The notes under the pieces: model-generated
What the model saw: the letters and a program-made list of their open reading frames with translations, nothing else
The model's database searches: none
Told to the model about the DNA's origin: nothing
Made by a program: the position numbers and the translations under genes
Shown here: piece after piece, positions 22,401 to 31,140 of the stretch
Layout of the letters: each line of letters starts with the position of its first letter
Position numbering within the stretch: position 1 is the stretch's first letter
From: Chondrosia reniformis
Lineage: Eukaryota > Porifera > Demospongiae > Chondrillida > Chondrillidae
Direction: 5' to 3'
Length of the DNA: 64,000 nucleotides
Assembly: GCA_947172415.1 (NCBI GenBank)
Contig: OX359200.1
Coordinates: 3,598,501-3,662,500, forward strand

Positions 22401-23420
22401 CCTCACAGCCATAGCAACAGAGTAGACCAGGCAGTTCAGGTGCCAGGCCGACCTAGGGCCTTCCTGCCACTCTTTCTCCACCCAATCATTGGCCTCCTGA
22501 AGCAGTGCCGTATCAACATGGTTGAACCGCACTGCCCCACAGGGTTTTCTTCCAGAGAAATCTCCAGGTTTCTTTCGGAGACAGGCATCTTTTGCTTTGC
22601 CTAAAAGTTGCATCAGTTGATCATTGCCACTTGTCCTGGGACTAGGATGATCATTTGTAGGAGTTTCAACAGGGGCTGCAGGCAGCTCACCATTTTGTTC
22701 AGTCACAGCCTGAACTTGGTGAAGCTCCCCCTGCCCCTGGGCTCCCACACCTTCCTCCACAGTCTCAGTTAGGGTGGCTACACCACAAGAGTCAGGTTCC
22801 ACAAGGTTTAGTCTCGAGAGACCTTGACCCCTGCGGATTCTACTAAGTCTTGTAGTTAGCGCTACCTTTGTGGTTTTATGGTCTGGCATTTTAGCATTCC
22901 AAGCCTGGTACAACCGCTCGGCATACCCCTTTTCCATGGGCTTACTTTCTCGGTAGAGCTCCATGAGGATATTATCCCTCTGAAGGTTCCAGATCACCCC
23001 TTGGATCCTTCTCCTTCTAGAGGCACCTTGCGGTGCATCACTAACCAAATCTAAATCTCGGCTACCCGTTACTTGCAGTACTCCGTCTCCTACCAAGCTC
23101 CTTTTGGCTTGGAAGGCAAGGGTTTGACCGGTCTGAGGCAAATGTGGGTATTTGCTCAGCCATTCCCGCTCTAAACGCTTCTGATAGCCACCTCTTTTGG
23201 GTTCAGATCGCTCAAAGCAATCAATTAGTGCCCTAACCATTTCCTCGGTCCATAGAGCTGGTTGGCCCGTCACGGGGACCGAAGAAGGGTTATTCCATTC
23301 AGGTACATCTACCTGTGAGGCACCAGTGGAATCGCCTATTCTGGTTGACCCAGGGTTTTCTTCACCACTGGTGCACCTAGGCCACAGCCTGTCTTGAAAA
23401 TTGTCATTCTCATGGCGCAA
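19497..23420 (-). CDS. R4/Dong-like retrotransposon polyprotein (Myb-like, RT, CCHC, REL endonuclease)
   Basis: A 1307-residue frame. Two Myb/SANT-like blocks lie at the N-terminus: one starting WTEEMVRALIDCFERS and one around ILMELYRESKPMEKGYAERL. Both carry the tryptophan and K/RGY patterns of R4-type DNA-binding regions. The RT follows: PKKGDPKSAANYRPIACLN, WIDYEKAYDRVPHKW (motif A), GLFQGDSLSPLLFCLA (motif B) and YMDD at 776-779. A CCHC knuckle (C1108, C1111, H1120, C1125) leads to RRPD (1191-1194) and FIIEM, the PD-(D/E)xK-type endonuclease. No catalytic lesion is visible, so this copy may be functional. The 5'-most codon used here is TTG; the first in-frame ATG encodes the methionine of TEEMVRA, inside the first Myb-like block, so the real start is unclear. 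Copy 2 is broken in many places. Confidence 0.88.
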   Translation of the reverse strand: MRHENDNFQDRLWPRCTSGEENPGSTRIGDSTGASQVDVPEWNNPSSVPVTGQPALWTEEMVRALIDCFERSEPKRGGYQKRLEREWLSKYPHLPQTGQTLAFQAKRSLVGDGVLQVTGSRDLDLVSDAPQGASRRRRIQGVIWNLQRDNILMELYRESKPMEKGYAERLYQAWNAKMPDHKTTKVALTTRLSRIRRGQGLSRLNLVEPDSCGVATLTETVEEGVGAQGQGELHQVQAVTEQNGELPAAPVETPTNDHPSPRTSGNDQLMQLLGKAKDACLRKKPGDFSGRKPCGAVRFNHVDTALLQEANDWVEKEWQEGPRSAWHLNCLVYSVAMAVRGKTTNESQPCNQGRKSDNQKGSKRQEGHISDRKAKGLRFRRLLAWLDVEIARQQNNNPMTKRQKVLRRKLRREFHSLNLNVLIRAREQTLGKLRVWTLQERRSAERRKFQEQNHLWNTQRKFRMNGNVPTSNEAPSIEVVRDFWTKIVGTVGKVNKDDPGVKEWLRETKKRVGRTSSEGPDSIDETKLRKALKKAKSWSAPGPDGIHTFWWKALPSAQSALADVLRRVVSGDLSVPDWLTRGRTLLIPKKGDPKSAANYRPIACLNTMYKAVTAYIASELLTYTYTNDLLPMAQRAMRKGRWGCVDCLLLDQSIGLDAKIMGKPLSVAWIDYEKAYDRVPHKWVMKVLKTIKCPGWIRRSIELFSKHWATVLELRTAGKVVRSTPVKYNRGLFQGDSLSPLLFCLAIAPISQVLNRTKGYTLWHDGERNTMSHLLYMDDLKIYAGGPDKLREAMECVEKTSNAIGMRFGVRKCGTAHMQKGKVLAGPDNPERSEESIRSLEKGTTYKYLGLEQLFEVDDSKVKACFINELRRRLHKVWGSHLNGKNAAEASNMLCASLMRYSYPVLKWTQSELPKLDRMVRKIMRKYQCHHYNSAIERVNLPRSQGGRGLCSFPLDHDRAVVNLARYLHTANDPLTAVVVKHQKWLECSKQRRTVLKEARLILGSHGIELEPEMWLKTDPSQNSVREWRRVARELREAQTERLKSNLAEKSHQGSYHRQVTNRESYVWLSEGRLRPQTEALILAAQDDVLHTRWYQNRILKNSSLLMCRECGKAMETVKHILNMCEPKGFSLYKERHDRAILIVLWRLLKEYGFKQEEPWYKLEAKPVYENRSVKILWDPSIPTDDEMTERRPDLVVEDRLCKSIFIIEMSVPTDSNINGRWQEKFQKYQKLAADMRKQFRGYRIKVVPMIIGALGTVDTLLEDLRGIPKLSKSAVEVMRAMQRTVLCSAVRILRRHLSVEGLGPGR

Positions 23421-23588
23421 CGTAACCCAGTGTAACTGCCAGACGGGGGGTTAGCCCATACTGACAGGGAGGCTGATTTAGCCACAGGATGCCACATGAA
23501 GGGCTAAGCACCCTGCTCCGTCGGGGGGTTGAACTGGACAATACCCATCCTCTTGTCAGCTCGGAACCACAGCCTCCAATTCCCACGA
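23421..23588 (-). other. 5' UTR of R4-like element
   Basis: A GC-rich leader unlike the satellite. It is conserved in copy 2 (about 38,046-38,212) apart from small changes in the C/G runs. It contains repeated CCCCCCG blocks and TTAGCC/GGCTAA inverted words, so it is probably structured. R2-group elements often begin with an HDV-like self-cleaving ribozyme; I could not fit that double-pseudoknot by eye. Confidence 0.6.
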
Positions 23589-23702
23589 CTTTCAGTGCAT
23601 TCAACTGGTACATACAATTAGTACATACATCTAGTATCTAGGACACACAACCAAGACATAAAACTAGTAATTACAACTACTAAATTTAATTAGTATACAA
23701 AC
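23589..23702. repeat. 13-bp satellite, reverse orientation
   Basis: A short reverse-phase satellite strip between the R4-like element and hairpin copy III. Its last bases (AGTATACAAA) also occur without an insertion at about 24,650 and about 62,245. Confidence 0.85.
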
Positions 23703-24113
23703 AAGTAGTTCGAGTTTAAAAACCCATGGGGCTGCCGCCCCCGAATTAACTCAAACTACTTGGCCGCATCGTTGGGATTTAATATATATATTCGTAATGC
23801 TAACGATTGAGGACGCTTAAGTGTCCTGAACTTTATAAATAACGATGGAAAAGCTTCGTTAACTAAAGCTTCCTGAACGCCGCCATTTGCAAAAACGATA
23901 TATTGACGTATAAATTAAGTGTAACAATAGTTTCGTATGAACTCGTATTATACATATATCGACGTATAAAATAAGTGTTATAATAGTTGCGTATGAACCC
24001 GTATTATATATATAGATATGTATATATATATATATAGATCTTTCCCTAACATGAAGCCGTACAACGTAATCGGCAAATGAAAACAATATAAGGGGCTGCC
24101 ATAGGCAGCCCCT
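23703..24113 (-). mobile_element. Hairpin-ended short element, copy III
   Basis: On the - strand it starts AGGGGCTGCC-TAT-GGCAGCCCCT, a perfect 10-bp hairpin, then TATATTGTTTTCA as in copies I and II. The other end is a 14-bp stem with one mismatch (AAGTAGTTTGAGTT / AACTCGAACTACTT) enclosing a nested GC hairpin. The interior carries two tandem units of about 56 bp (23,905-24,015). Satellite at about 24,650 and about 62,245 shows the uninterrupted site AGTATACAAA followed by ATACAC, placing the insertion in an A-run. It has no coding potential of note. Confidence 0.65.
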
Positions 24114-25065
24114 AAAAATACACACAACTAGTATATAGAAGAAGTATATATAACTACATACAAGGAGTACATACAGATATTACATACAACTAGTTACTAG
24201 TACATACAACTAGTACATACAACTAGTACTAACAACTAGTACATATAACTAGTACATACAGAAAGTACATACAACTATATAGTTCATATAATTAGAACAT
24301 ACAACAATTTCACACAACTACTATATACAAACAACTAATACATATGATTACTTACAACTAGTACATCACACTAGTACATACAATGTTTAAATACAGATTG
24401 TAATTAGTACATACACTTAGTACGTACACCTAGTTCATACAACTATAACAAATAATTAGTACCTGCAACTACTTACTATATAGTACATAAAACTAATACA
24501 TACAATTAGTACATACAACTAGTACATACAATTAGTATATATAACTAGTACATTCCACTAGTACATACAACTAGTACATACAATTAGTACATACATCTAG
24601 TTACTAGTACATACAACTATGTTATAAAACTAGTAATTACAACTAGAAAATTTTACTAGTATACAAAAAATACACACAACTAGTACATACAAGTAGTATA
24701 TGTAACTACATACAACTAGTACATACAGCAAGAACATACAACTAGTTCATATAACTAGAACATACAACAATTTCAAACAACTAGTACATACAACTAGTAC
24801 ATATAATTACTTCCAACTAGTACATACAACTAGTACAAACAACTAGTTCATACAACTATAACATATACCAAGGACCTGCAACTACTTACTAGTACACACA
24901 ACTAATACATACAATTAGTACAAACATCTAGTTACTAGTTCATACAACTATGTCATTAAACTATTAACTACAACTAGTAAATTTAACTAGTATACAAAAA
25001 ATACACACAACTCGTGCATAGCAGTAGTATATAAACTACCTAAAGGTAGTACATATAGCTATTAA
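24114..25065. repeat. 13-bp satellite, reverse orientation
   Basis: Reverse-phase satellite. About 24,690-25,060 is the reverse complement of about 58,540-58,910 in the right arm of the inverted duplication. Two sub-blocks (about 24,600-24,840 and 24,880-25,030) are themselves related. No gene is seen. Confidence 0.92.
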
Positions 25066-25531
25066 CCTTTTACGGGCCGCATTTAACTGTTATCGCTACC
25101 CCGTTATTGACCGATGACCACTATAGTGGCTCGAGAGTAACAACTGCCTAGTCTAATCTTTTAAAGGTCTATTCTCACCTTTTATAATTGTTATATCCTC
25201 CAAAAACCTTCGTTGAAGTTATTACGAGCAAAAATACTAAAAATCCAAAAAGCGCTAAGGAAATAGGAACTACTTTTTGGACGGCCATTTTAAAACCTTG
25301 TGTTTTTTTCGTTAACGCTTGCGTAATTTGTATTCCTATAATATAAATTTCTTCCGGTTATAATACAGTTATACTATGGTTTAAACCTATAACATTTTAT
25401 ACGAAGATTCTTATACATAAGCGCTATCGATACATATAAATTTTGAAGAGATCGAACAATTATTTAACTTTGCGGCTGTTAACGGCCTAAACAATTTCGA
25501 GCCATTATAGTGGCTATCGGTCGGTAAGGGT
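25066..25531. mobile_element. piggyBac-like MITE with TTAA target duplication
   Basis: A 466-bp island flanked by TTAA on both sides (25,062-25,065 and 25,532-25,535). The ends are imperfect inverted repeats, CCTTTTACGGGCCGC against ACCCTTACCGACCG. A longer subterminal pair, GACCGATGACCACTATAGTG at 25,109 and its inverse at 25,498-25,522, supports this. The right arm of the inverted duplication has the empty site AGCTATTAAATACAACTA (on its - strand, at 58,528-58,545) with a single TTAA. There is no transposase frame. TTAA targeting and CCYTT termini are piggyBac traits. Confidence 0.8.
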
Positions 25532-26459
25532 TTAAATACAACTAATTGAATGTACTAGTTGTATGTACTAGTTGTATGTAGTAGTTGTATGGACTAGTAA
25601 GAAGTTGCATGTACTAGTTATATGTACTAGTTGTATGAACTAGTTGTATATACTAGGTGTATGTACTAGCAACAATCTGTATTTACTAATTGTATGTACT
25701 AGTTGTATGTACTAGGTGTATGTACTAGTTGTATGTTCGAGTACCTACTAAATCAACTACTACATATAGCTAGCACATAGAACAATTACACACAACGAGT
25801 ATATACATACAACTACTAAATATAACTACATACAACTAGAACATACAACAAGTTACTAGTTCATCCAACCAGTACATACAACTATTACATTTAACTGTAC
25901 ATGCAACCACTAACTAGTACATATAACTAGTACAAACAACTATTATATACAACTAGTTAATATAACTAGTACCTAAAATAATTACACACAACTACTACAT
26001 ACAACTAGTATATATAACTACATACAACTAGTACATATAACTACACACAACTAGTACATACAACTAGTAAATACAGATTGTTACTAGTACATTCAATTAG
26101 TACATACAACTAGTACATACAGCTAGTAGATACAACTAGGATATATAACTAGTACATACAGCTACTAACTAGAACATATATATATACAACTAATACATGC
26201 AACTAGTACTTAAAATAAGTATATACATATAACTAGTACATACAACTAGTACACACAACTAGTACATAGAACTAGTAAATAAAGATTGTTACTAGTACAT
26301 ACAATCACTACATACAACTAGTACATACAGCTAGTAGATACAACTAGTACATATGACTTGTACATACAACTACTAACTAGAAAATATTTACAACTAGTTC
26401 ATGCAGCTAGTACATACAACAAGTATATACATATAATTAGTAATTACAACTAGTACATC
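25532..26459. repeat. 13-bp satellite with local inversion 25,546-25,745
   Basis: Reverse-phase overall, but about 25,546-25,745 runs forward. It matches 58,186-58,530 in the same orientation, while the sequence on both sides matches that region in reverse complement. One small segment of this arm has therefore flipped, next to the TTAA MITE. The rest is satellite with no gene. Confidence 0.85.
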
Positions 26460-26783
26460 ATCATCATCATCATCATTCAATAATGGCAAAAATCTCCTAT
26501 GCAGGAGGTAGCCTGATATACATAGAGTTCATGTTCCTTAGTCAAAATATTAGCTATAGATGAGTCATTTATTTAAAATTATCTGTCCACCGCTTCTTTG
26601 GTCTTCCTCTAGGTCTCTTTCCGGTCATTTCTTCTTCATACACTTGCTTCACCAATCGGTCTGCATTCATTCCCTCCACCCAAAAAAAATTGCTAATGAT
26701 AAATGGCGGTCGGGAGCTGCGCTAGGTAAATCGTCATCGGACAGCCTGCCAGCAGAGATGCCGACCAGCCGGAGCAAAAATCT
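26460..26783 (-). mobile_element. Short RTE-tailed non-autonomous element
   Basis: About 320 bp on the - strand. The 3' two-thirds encodes the C-terminal end of an RTE-like protein (EEEMTGKRPRGRPKKRWTDN), then a 3' untranslated region with the same CTCCTGCATAGGAG word as the RTE at 16,447, ending in (ATG)6. The 5' third is a different GC-rich head of about 95 bp, joined through an A/T run at about 26,690. TACAACTAGTACAT flanks both sides (about 26,446-26,459 and 26,786-26,799). The right arm lacks the insert near 56,840. It is either an internally deleted RTE or a SINE-like element that uses an RTE tail. Confidence 0.65.
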
Positions 26784-27593
26784 ATACAACTAGTACATAC
26801 AACTAGTAAATACAACTAGTACATATAAGTCGTATCATACAACAATTAAACACAATTAGTACTTAAAACCAGTATATATACTTAGTAGTTACAACAATTA
26901 CACACAACCAGTACTTAACACTAGTACATATAACTACATACAACTAGTTCAAACAACTAGTACATAGAACTAGTACATACAACTAGTCTATAAAACTACT
27001 TACAAATATTCCATACAGCTAGTACTTACAACTAGTAAATACAGATTGTCACAAGTTCACACAACTGGTACATACAACTTGTACATACATCCAGTACCTA
27101 TAACTAGTACATGCAATTAATTACTAGTTCAAAAAACTACTACATACAATTAGTACATACAAATAGTACATACATCTACCACTTACAACTAGTACATACA
27201 TCTAATACATACAACTAGTACATATACCTAGTGCATACAACTACTTACTAGAACACATATACAACAAGTACATACAACTGGTACCTACAATTAATACATA
27301 CAACCCGTATATACAACTACATAGTTCTTACAACTAGTATCACAACTAGGACATAGAACTAGTACATATAACCAGTACACATAACTTGTACATACAAGTA
27401 GTGCATACAATTAGTCACTAGTACATGCAACTAGTACATAAAACTAGTTAATACTTCTAGTACATACAACTAGTTCATATAACTAGTACATACAACAATT
27501 ACACACAACTAGTACATATAACAAGTACCTGCAACTACATACAACTAGTACATACAATTAGTAGATACAACTAGTAAATACATAATTTTACAA
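26784..27593. repeat. 13-bp satellite, reverse orientation
   Basis: Reverse-phase satellite, the reverse complement of about 55,797-56,830 in the right arm, ending at the PLE pair. The final 12 bases are the PLE target duplication. No gene is seen. Confidence 0.9.
27582..27593. repeat. Target-site duplication of PLE pair A/B (left)
   Basis: ATAATTTTACAA directly before the 3' end of PLE A, repeated exactly at 30,711-30,722 directly after PLE B. It marks A plus B as one insertion. Confidence 0.8.
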
Positions 27594-27726
27594 TCTTTGT
27601 AAAGGTTCATCTTTCAACTTTTAGAGCGTCTAGAGACGCAGTTTTTTCCAATTCTTCTATCTGCCAAACGTTTCGACCCTGGGGGTCTTCTTCAGTGACT
27701 GGTGGTGGTCTTCAAGGTGTCTTCAT

Positions 27727-29184
27727 TTATAGGCATCTTTTCCCGCCATTTTGGATTACCTCATCAGTGATGTCATCGATTACGTCATTTCCGGAGGAAG
27801 GAGAGGTGAAGGGAGTATTCATAAAAAAGGGTTTCCAACCACTTCTTAGTACAAATCCTTGATCTAAGTTCATTCTTACCTGACATTGTTGGATCTTCAG
27901 GTCTTCCTTAATTCTTCTTCTGTACCAGTTCTCTTCCCTCTCCACCACTCTGGCTTGGCTCCACTCAATTGGATGGCCGGTTTTTAGGGAGTGAACAGCT
28001 AAGCCATTGTTCACATCCCCCATCCTGACAGCACGTTTGTGCTCCGCCATCCTGACTTTTAGTGTTCTTCCAGTTTCTCCAGTGTACACTGCAGGGCAAC
28101 TAGAACAGGGGATCTGGTAAACGACACCTTTAATATCCATGGTAGGCTGGGGTTGTTTAGGCCTAGAGAGGATACTCCTTAGTGATCTCTGCTTTGTGAA
28201 GATAGTTTCAATGTTCATCTTCCGGCATGTTCTGGAGATCATTTCACTGAGGCCTTTCACATATGGAATATAAAGTTTACGTTCACCATCTACCCTACTT
28301 CCCTGCTTCCGTTGTCTCTTCTTCATGTGCCTAGCAGCAACCTTACTGGGGTATCCGTTGGCCTGGAGAACCCCTTTCAGGTGCTCTTTTTCCTCTTGGA
28401 GGACACTGGATCCAGCACCACAGATCTTCTCCGCTCTGTCCCTGAGGCAAAGGGCAATGCCAGCTTTCACCCTAGGATGGTGATGAGACGAGAAGTGAAG
28501 GTATCTATCCGTGTGGGTTGGTTTTCTGTACACGGATGTACTCAAACTTCCTTTGTTCTTCTTCACTAGCACGTCAAGAAATGGGAGAGAGCCATCTGTC
28601 TCCTCCTCCATGGTGAACTGGATGTTTCCGTGTCTTCCATTAAGGAAAGACAGAAAATCCTCCAGCTGATCCCTACCTTGGCTCCAGATGACAAAGGTGT
28701 CATCTACATAACTTAGCCAGAGCGTAGGTTTGGAGCCAGTCTCCTGGAGGGCTTCGTTTTCAAACTCTTCCATGAAGATGTTTGCCACCACTGGAGAGAG
28801 AGGAGAGCCCATGGCTGCCCCATCCTTCTGCTCAAAGAACTCGTTAACATACTGGAAGTACGTTGTCCTAAGACAGAGTTCTGTGAGCATCGTGATGGTG
28901 GGAGGGTCCAGAGTGGTCCGGTCTGATAGGGTGTTGTCTTCCCTCAGCCTCCCACCAATGATCTGTAAGGAGAGATCTATAGGTACCTTCATAAACAAGC
29001 TCTTCACATCAAAACTGATTAACTTATCTTCATTCTCTACTTGTAATCCCCTGATTTTCTTCACAAAGTCCTCTGAGTTCTTCACAAAGTGAGGAGTGTT
29101 CCCCCACAAAGGTGACAGGATATTTGTCAGATATCTGGATAGGTGGTGGGTAGGGGAGTTTATAGAGGAAACAATGGGTCTCAA
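27727..29184 (-). CDS. Penelope-like RT and GIY-YIG endonuclease, copy A (main frame)
   Basis: 485 residues carrying most of the PLE protein, which nicks DNA and reverse-transcribes from the nick. RT motifs: LISFDVKSLF near residue 57, AAMGSPLSPVVANIF near 125 and SYVDD at about 159-162, then LPFLDVLVKKNKGS and YRKPTHTDRYLHF. The C-terminal nuclease has VVYQIPCSSCPAVYTGETGR (about 354-373), EHKRAV and a later glutamate in VEREEN. The listed start is a TTG inside the conserved RT; the true protein begins in the neighbouring frame (29,181-29,945) and is separated by a one-base frame break at a C5 run (29,226-29,230). All catalytic motifs are present, but the frame break and 5' truncation make it defective alone. 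Confidence 0.87.
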   Translation of the reverse strand: MRPIVSSINSPTHHLSRYLTNILSPLWGNTPHFVKNSEDFVKKIRGLQVENEDKLISFDVKSLFMKVPIDLSLQIIGGRLREDNTLSDRTTLDPPTITMLTELCLRTTYFQYVNEFFEQKDGAAMGSPLSPVVANIFMEEFENEALQETGSKPTLWLSYVDDTFVIWSQGRDQLEDFLSFLNGRHGNIQFTMEEETDGSLPFLDVLVKKNKGSLSTSVYRKPTHTDRYLHFSSHHHPRVKAGIALCLRDRAEKICGAGSSVLQEEKEHLKGVLQANGYPSKVAARHMKKRQRKQGSRVDGERKLYIPYVKGLSEMISRTCRKMNIETIFTKQRSLRSILSRPKQPQPTMDIKGVVYQIPCSSCPAVYTGETGRTLKVRMAEHKRAVRMGDVNNGLAVHSLKTGHPIEWSQARVVEREENWYRRRIKEDLKIQQCQVRMNLDQGFVLRSGWKPFFMNTPFTSPSSGNDVIDDITDEVIQNGGKRCL

Positions 29185-29945
29185 GGGGCAACTGGCCTTA
29201 TGGATCTTTGGGAGTCCATATAACTGGGGGTGGAGCTCTGTTGGTTCTGAACCCTCTTCCTCAGATCATTGGGGAGTTTGCCATTTCTTTCCAGTGACCG
29301 GAGAACTTCAGTTACCTTCCGTTCTATTTTCAATGTTGGGTTCTTTTTGATTGGTTGATAGCTTGTATCATCCAAAAGTTCCCTTTCTCTGTGGTCATAC
29401 TCTTCTTTGTCCAGGAGGACTGTGGCATTTCCCTTGTTTGCTGGAAGAATGATGGTATCAGAGTCCACCTTGAGCTCCTTGATGGCTGCTGTCTGACGTT
29501 TGGTCAGATTAGGGCTCGGGACACCAGCTTTTGACAGGCATCGTTGGACTTCACTCCTGAGTTGTTCTCCCTGGTGACCAGGTAAGTAACGAGCTAAGGA
29601 TTCTGTCCCCGCAATGATGTCAACCTGTGGAATGTGACGAGGAGTTGGTATAAAATTAAGGCCAAGGGTAAGAACCTGTCTCTGTTGTGGTGTCAACTCC
29701 CTCTTAGAAAGGTTGATGATACCTTTTTCTGGGTCAATGGGTGTGAACCTGTTGACCTCGATGTTCCTGTTCAGCAGAGACTGGAACTTCACCCTATGCC
29801 TCTCCTTGGTTTCCTGGAAGGTCCTTTCAGCAATATTGTCACTCCATTCCTTCAGTTTAGAGAAGGATTCCCGGCTGACCAACTTCATTAAGGAAGTTTC
29901 ACAGGATTCCAACAGCATTCGGGAGTGATGTAATGTCCTACGGGC
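29181..29945 (-). pseudogene. Penelope-like N-terminal region, copy A, 5'-truncated
   Basis: Upstream part of the same PLE protein. It includes NLSKRELTPQQRQVLTLGL, FIPTPRHIP and ILPANKGNATVLLDKEEYD, all typical of the PLE N-terminal region. It starts at the RRTLHHSRMLLESCE region, lacking about 260 bp present in copy D. The open frame continues past 29,945 only because it reads backwards through copy B. It ends at the frame break shared by all copies that span it. Confidence 0.8.
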
Positions 29946-30710
29946 CTCTCCTTCCTCCGGAAATGACGTAACAGATGAAATCACTGATGAGGTAATCGAA
30001 AATGGCGGGAAAAGATGCCTCAGTGAAATGATCTCCAGAACATGCCGGAAGATGAACATTGAAACTATCTTCACAAAGCAGAGATCACTAAGGAGTATCC
30101 TCTCTAGGCCTAAACAACCCCAGCCTACCATGGATATTAAAGGTGTCGTTTACCAGATCCCCTGTTCTAGTTGCCCTGCAGTGTACACTGGAGAAACTGG
30201 AAGAACACTAAAAGTCAGAATGGCGGAGCACAAACGTGCCGTCAGGATGGGGGATGTGAACAATGGCTTAGCTGTTCACTCCCTAAAAACCGGCCATCCA
30301 ATTGAGTGGAGCCAAGCCAGAGTGGTGGAGAGGGAAGAGAACTGGTACAGAAGAGGAATTAAGGAAGACCTGAAGATCCAAAAATGTCAGGTAAGAATGA
30401 ACTTAGATCAAGGATTTGTACTAAGAAGTGGTTGGAAACCCTTTTTTATGAATACTCCCTTCACCTCTCCTTCCTCCGGAAATGATGTAACCGATGACAT
30501 CACTGATGAGGTAATCCAAAATGGCGGGAAAAGATGCCTATAAATGAAGACACCTTGAAGACCACCACCAGTCACTGAAGAAGACCCCCAGGGTTGAAAT
30601 GTTGGGCTGACAGAAGAATTGGAAAAAACTGCGTCTCTAGACGCTCTAAAAGTCGAAAGATGAACTTTTACAAAGATAAGTTCGACGCAGTTAGGAGAAA
30701 TCCTTATTCC
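29946..30710 (+). pseudogene. Penelope-like fragment, copy B (GIY-YIG end, rearranged)
   Basis: The last 67 bp of the PLE frame (TSPSSGNDVT...GGKRC region) are joined at about 30,013 directly to an internal segment starting LSEMISRTCRKMNIE, which then runs to the normal C-terminus (30,028-30,543 is one 171-residue frame). The nuclease motif CSSCPAVYTGETGRTLKVRM is intact, but no RT is present. Its 3' tail continues past the usual end into AAGTTCGACGCAGTTAGGAG, which is the start of the PLE coding frame, as if the next copy of a tandem had begun. Confidence 0.8.
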
Positions 30711-30722
30711 ATAATTTTACAA
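30711..30722. repeat. Target-site duplication of PLE pair A/B (right)
   Basis: ATAATTTTACAA, identical to 27,582-27,593. Confidence 0.8.
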
Positions 30723-31140
30723 GTACTCACACCATGTAAATACGACTAGTACACACAACTAGAACATACAATTAGTACCTACAACTAATATATATAACAA
30801 GTACAAACACAAATTACACACAACTAGTACACACAACTACATAAAACTGGTACATACAACTAGTTAATCCAGATTGTTTCTAGTACATATACCTAGTAAA
30901 TATAACTAGTACATACAACTAGTACATATAACTAGTACATACAACTAGTACATACAAGTAGTACATAGAACCAGTACATACAACTAGTACATAGAACTAG
31001 TTACTAGTACGTACAAGTTGTACATACAACTAGTACCTAAAACTAGTTCATATAACTTGTGCATAAAACTACTTACCAGAACACATATACAACAAGTACA
31101 CACAACTAGTACATACAACTAGTAATTACTTTTTTTTTTA
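30723..31140. repeat. 13-bp satellite, reverse orientation
   Basis: Reverse-phase satellite between the PLE pair and the second R4-like copy. It ends with a T10 run at about 31,130-31,139, which in the element's orientation is an A-tail after the conserved 3' end. No gene is seen. Confidence 0.9.

Larger units (their letters stand above)
19219..23588 (-). mobile_element. Full-length R4/Dong-like non-LTR retrotransposon, copy 1
   Basis: About 4.37 kb, defined by comparison with the split second copy (31,141-38,212). Both share the 5' end (GTCG at 23,588 and 38,212 on the - strand) and the 3' end (...GCTTTTGTTT, then CAAG at 19,219 and 31,141). It holds a 165-bp 5' untranslated region, one frame of 1307 residues and about 280 bp of 3' untranslated sequence with a strong stem-loop. 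No clear target-site duplication was found in the surrounding satellite. Confidence 0.85.
27594..30710. mobile_element. Inverted Penelope-like pair A (-) and B (+)
   Basis: Copy A runs on the - strand from about 29,945 to 27,594. Copy B runs on the + strand from about 29,946 to 30,710. Their 5' sides abut and their 3' ends face outwards. Exact 12-bp repeats flank the pair, so it behaves as a single insertion. PLE insertions with an inverted partial second copy are a known habit of this group. The second pair at 40,777-45,254 has the same layout. Confidence 0.8.

Noticed and set aside
23421-23588. HDV-like self-cleaving ribozyme in the R4-like leader
   Set aside because: Inverted words exist, but I could not lay out the required double pseudoknot; left only as a test to run.
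24001-24040. TATA-rich stretch as a promoter
   Set aside because: It is a simple AT microsatellite inside hairpin copy III, with no gene downstream.
26560-26793. 77-residue + strand frame
   Set aside because: It is antisense to the RTE C-terminal codons and runs on into the unrelated head of the short element.
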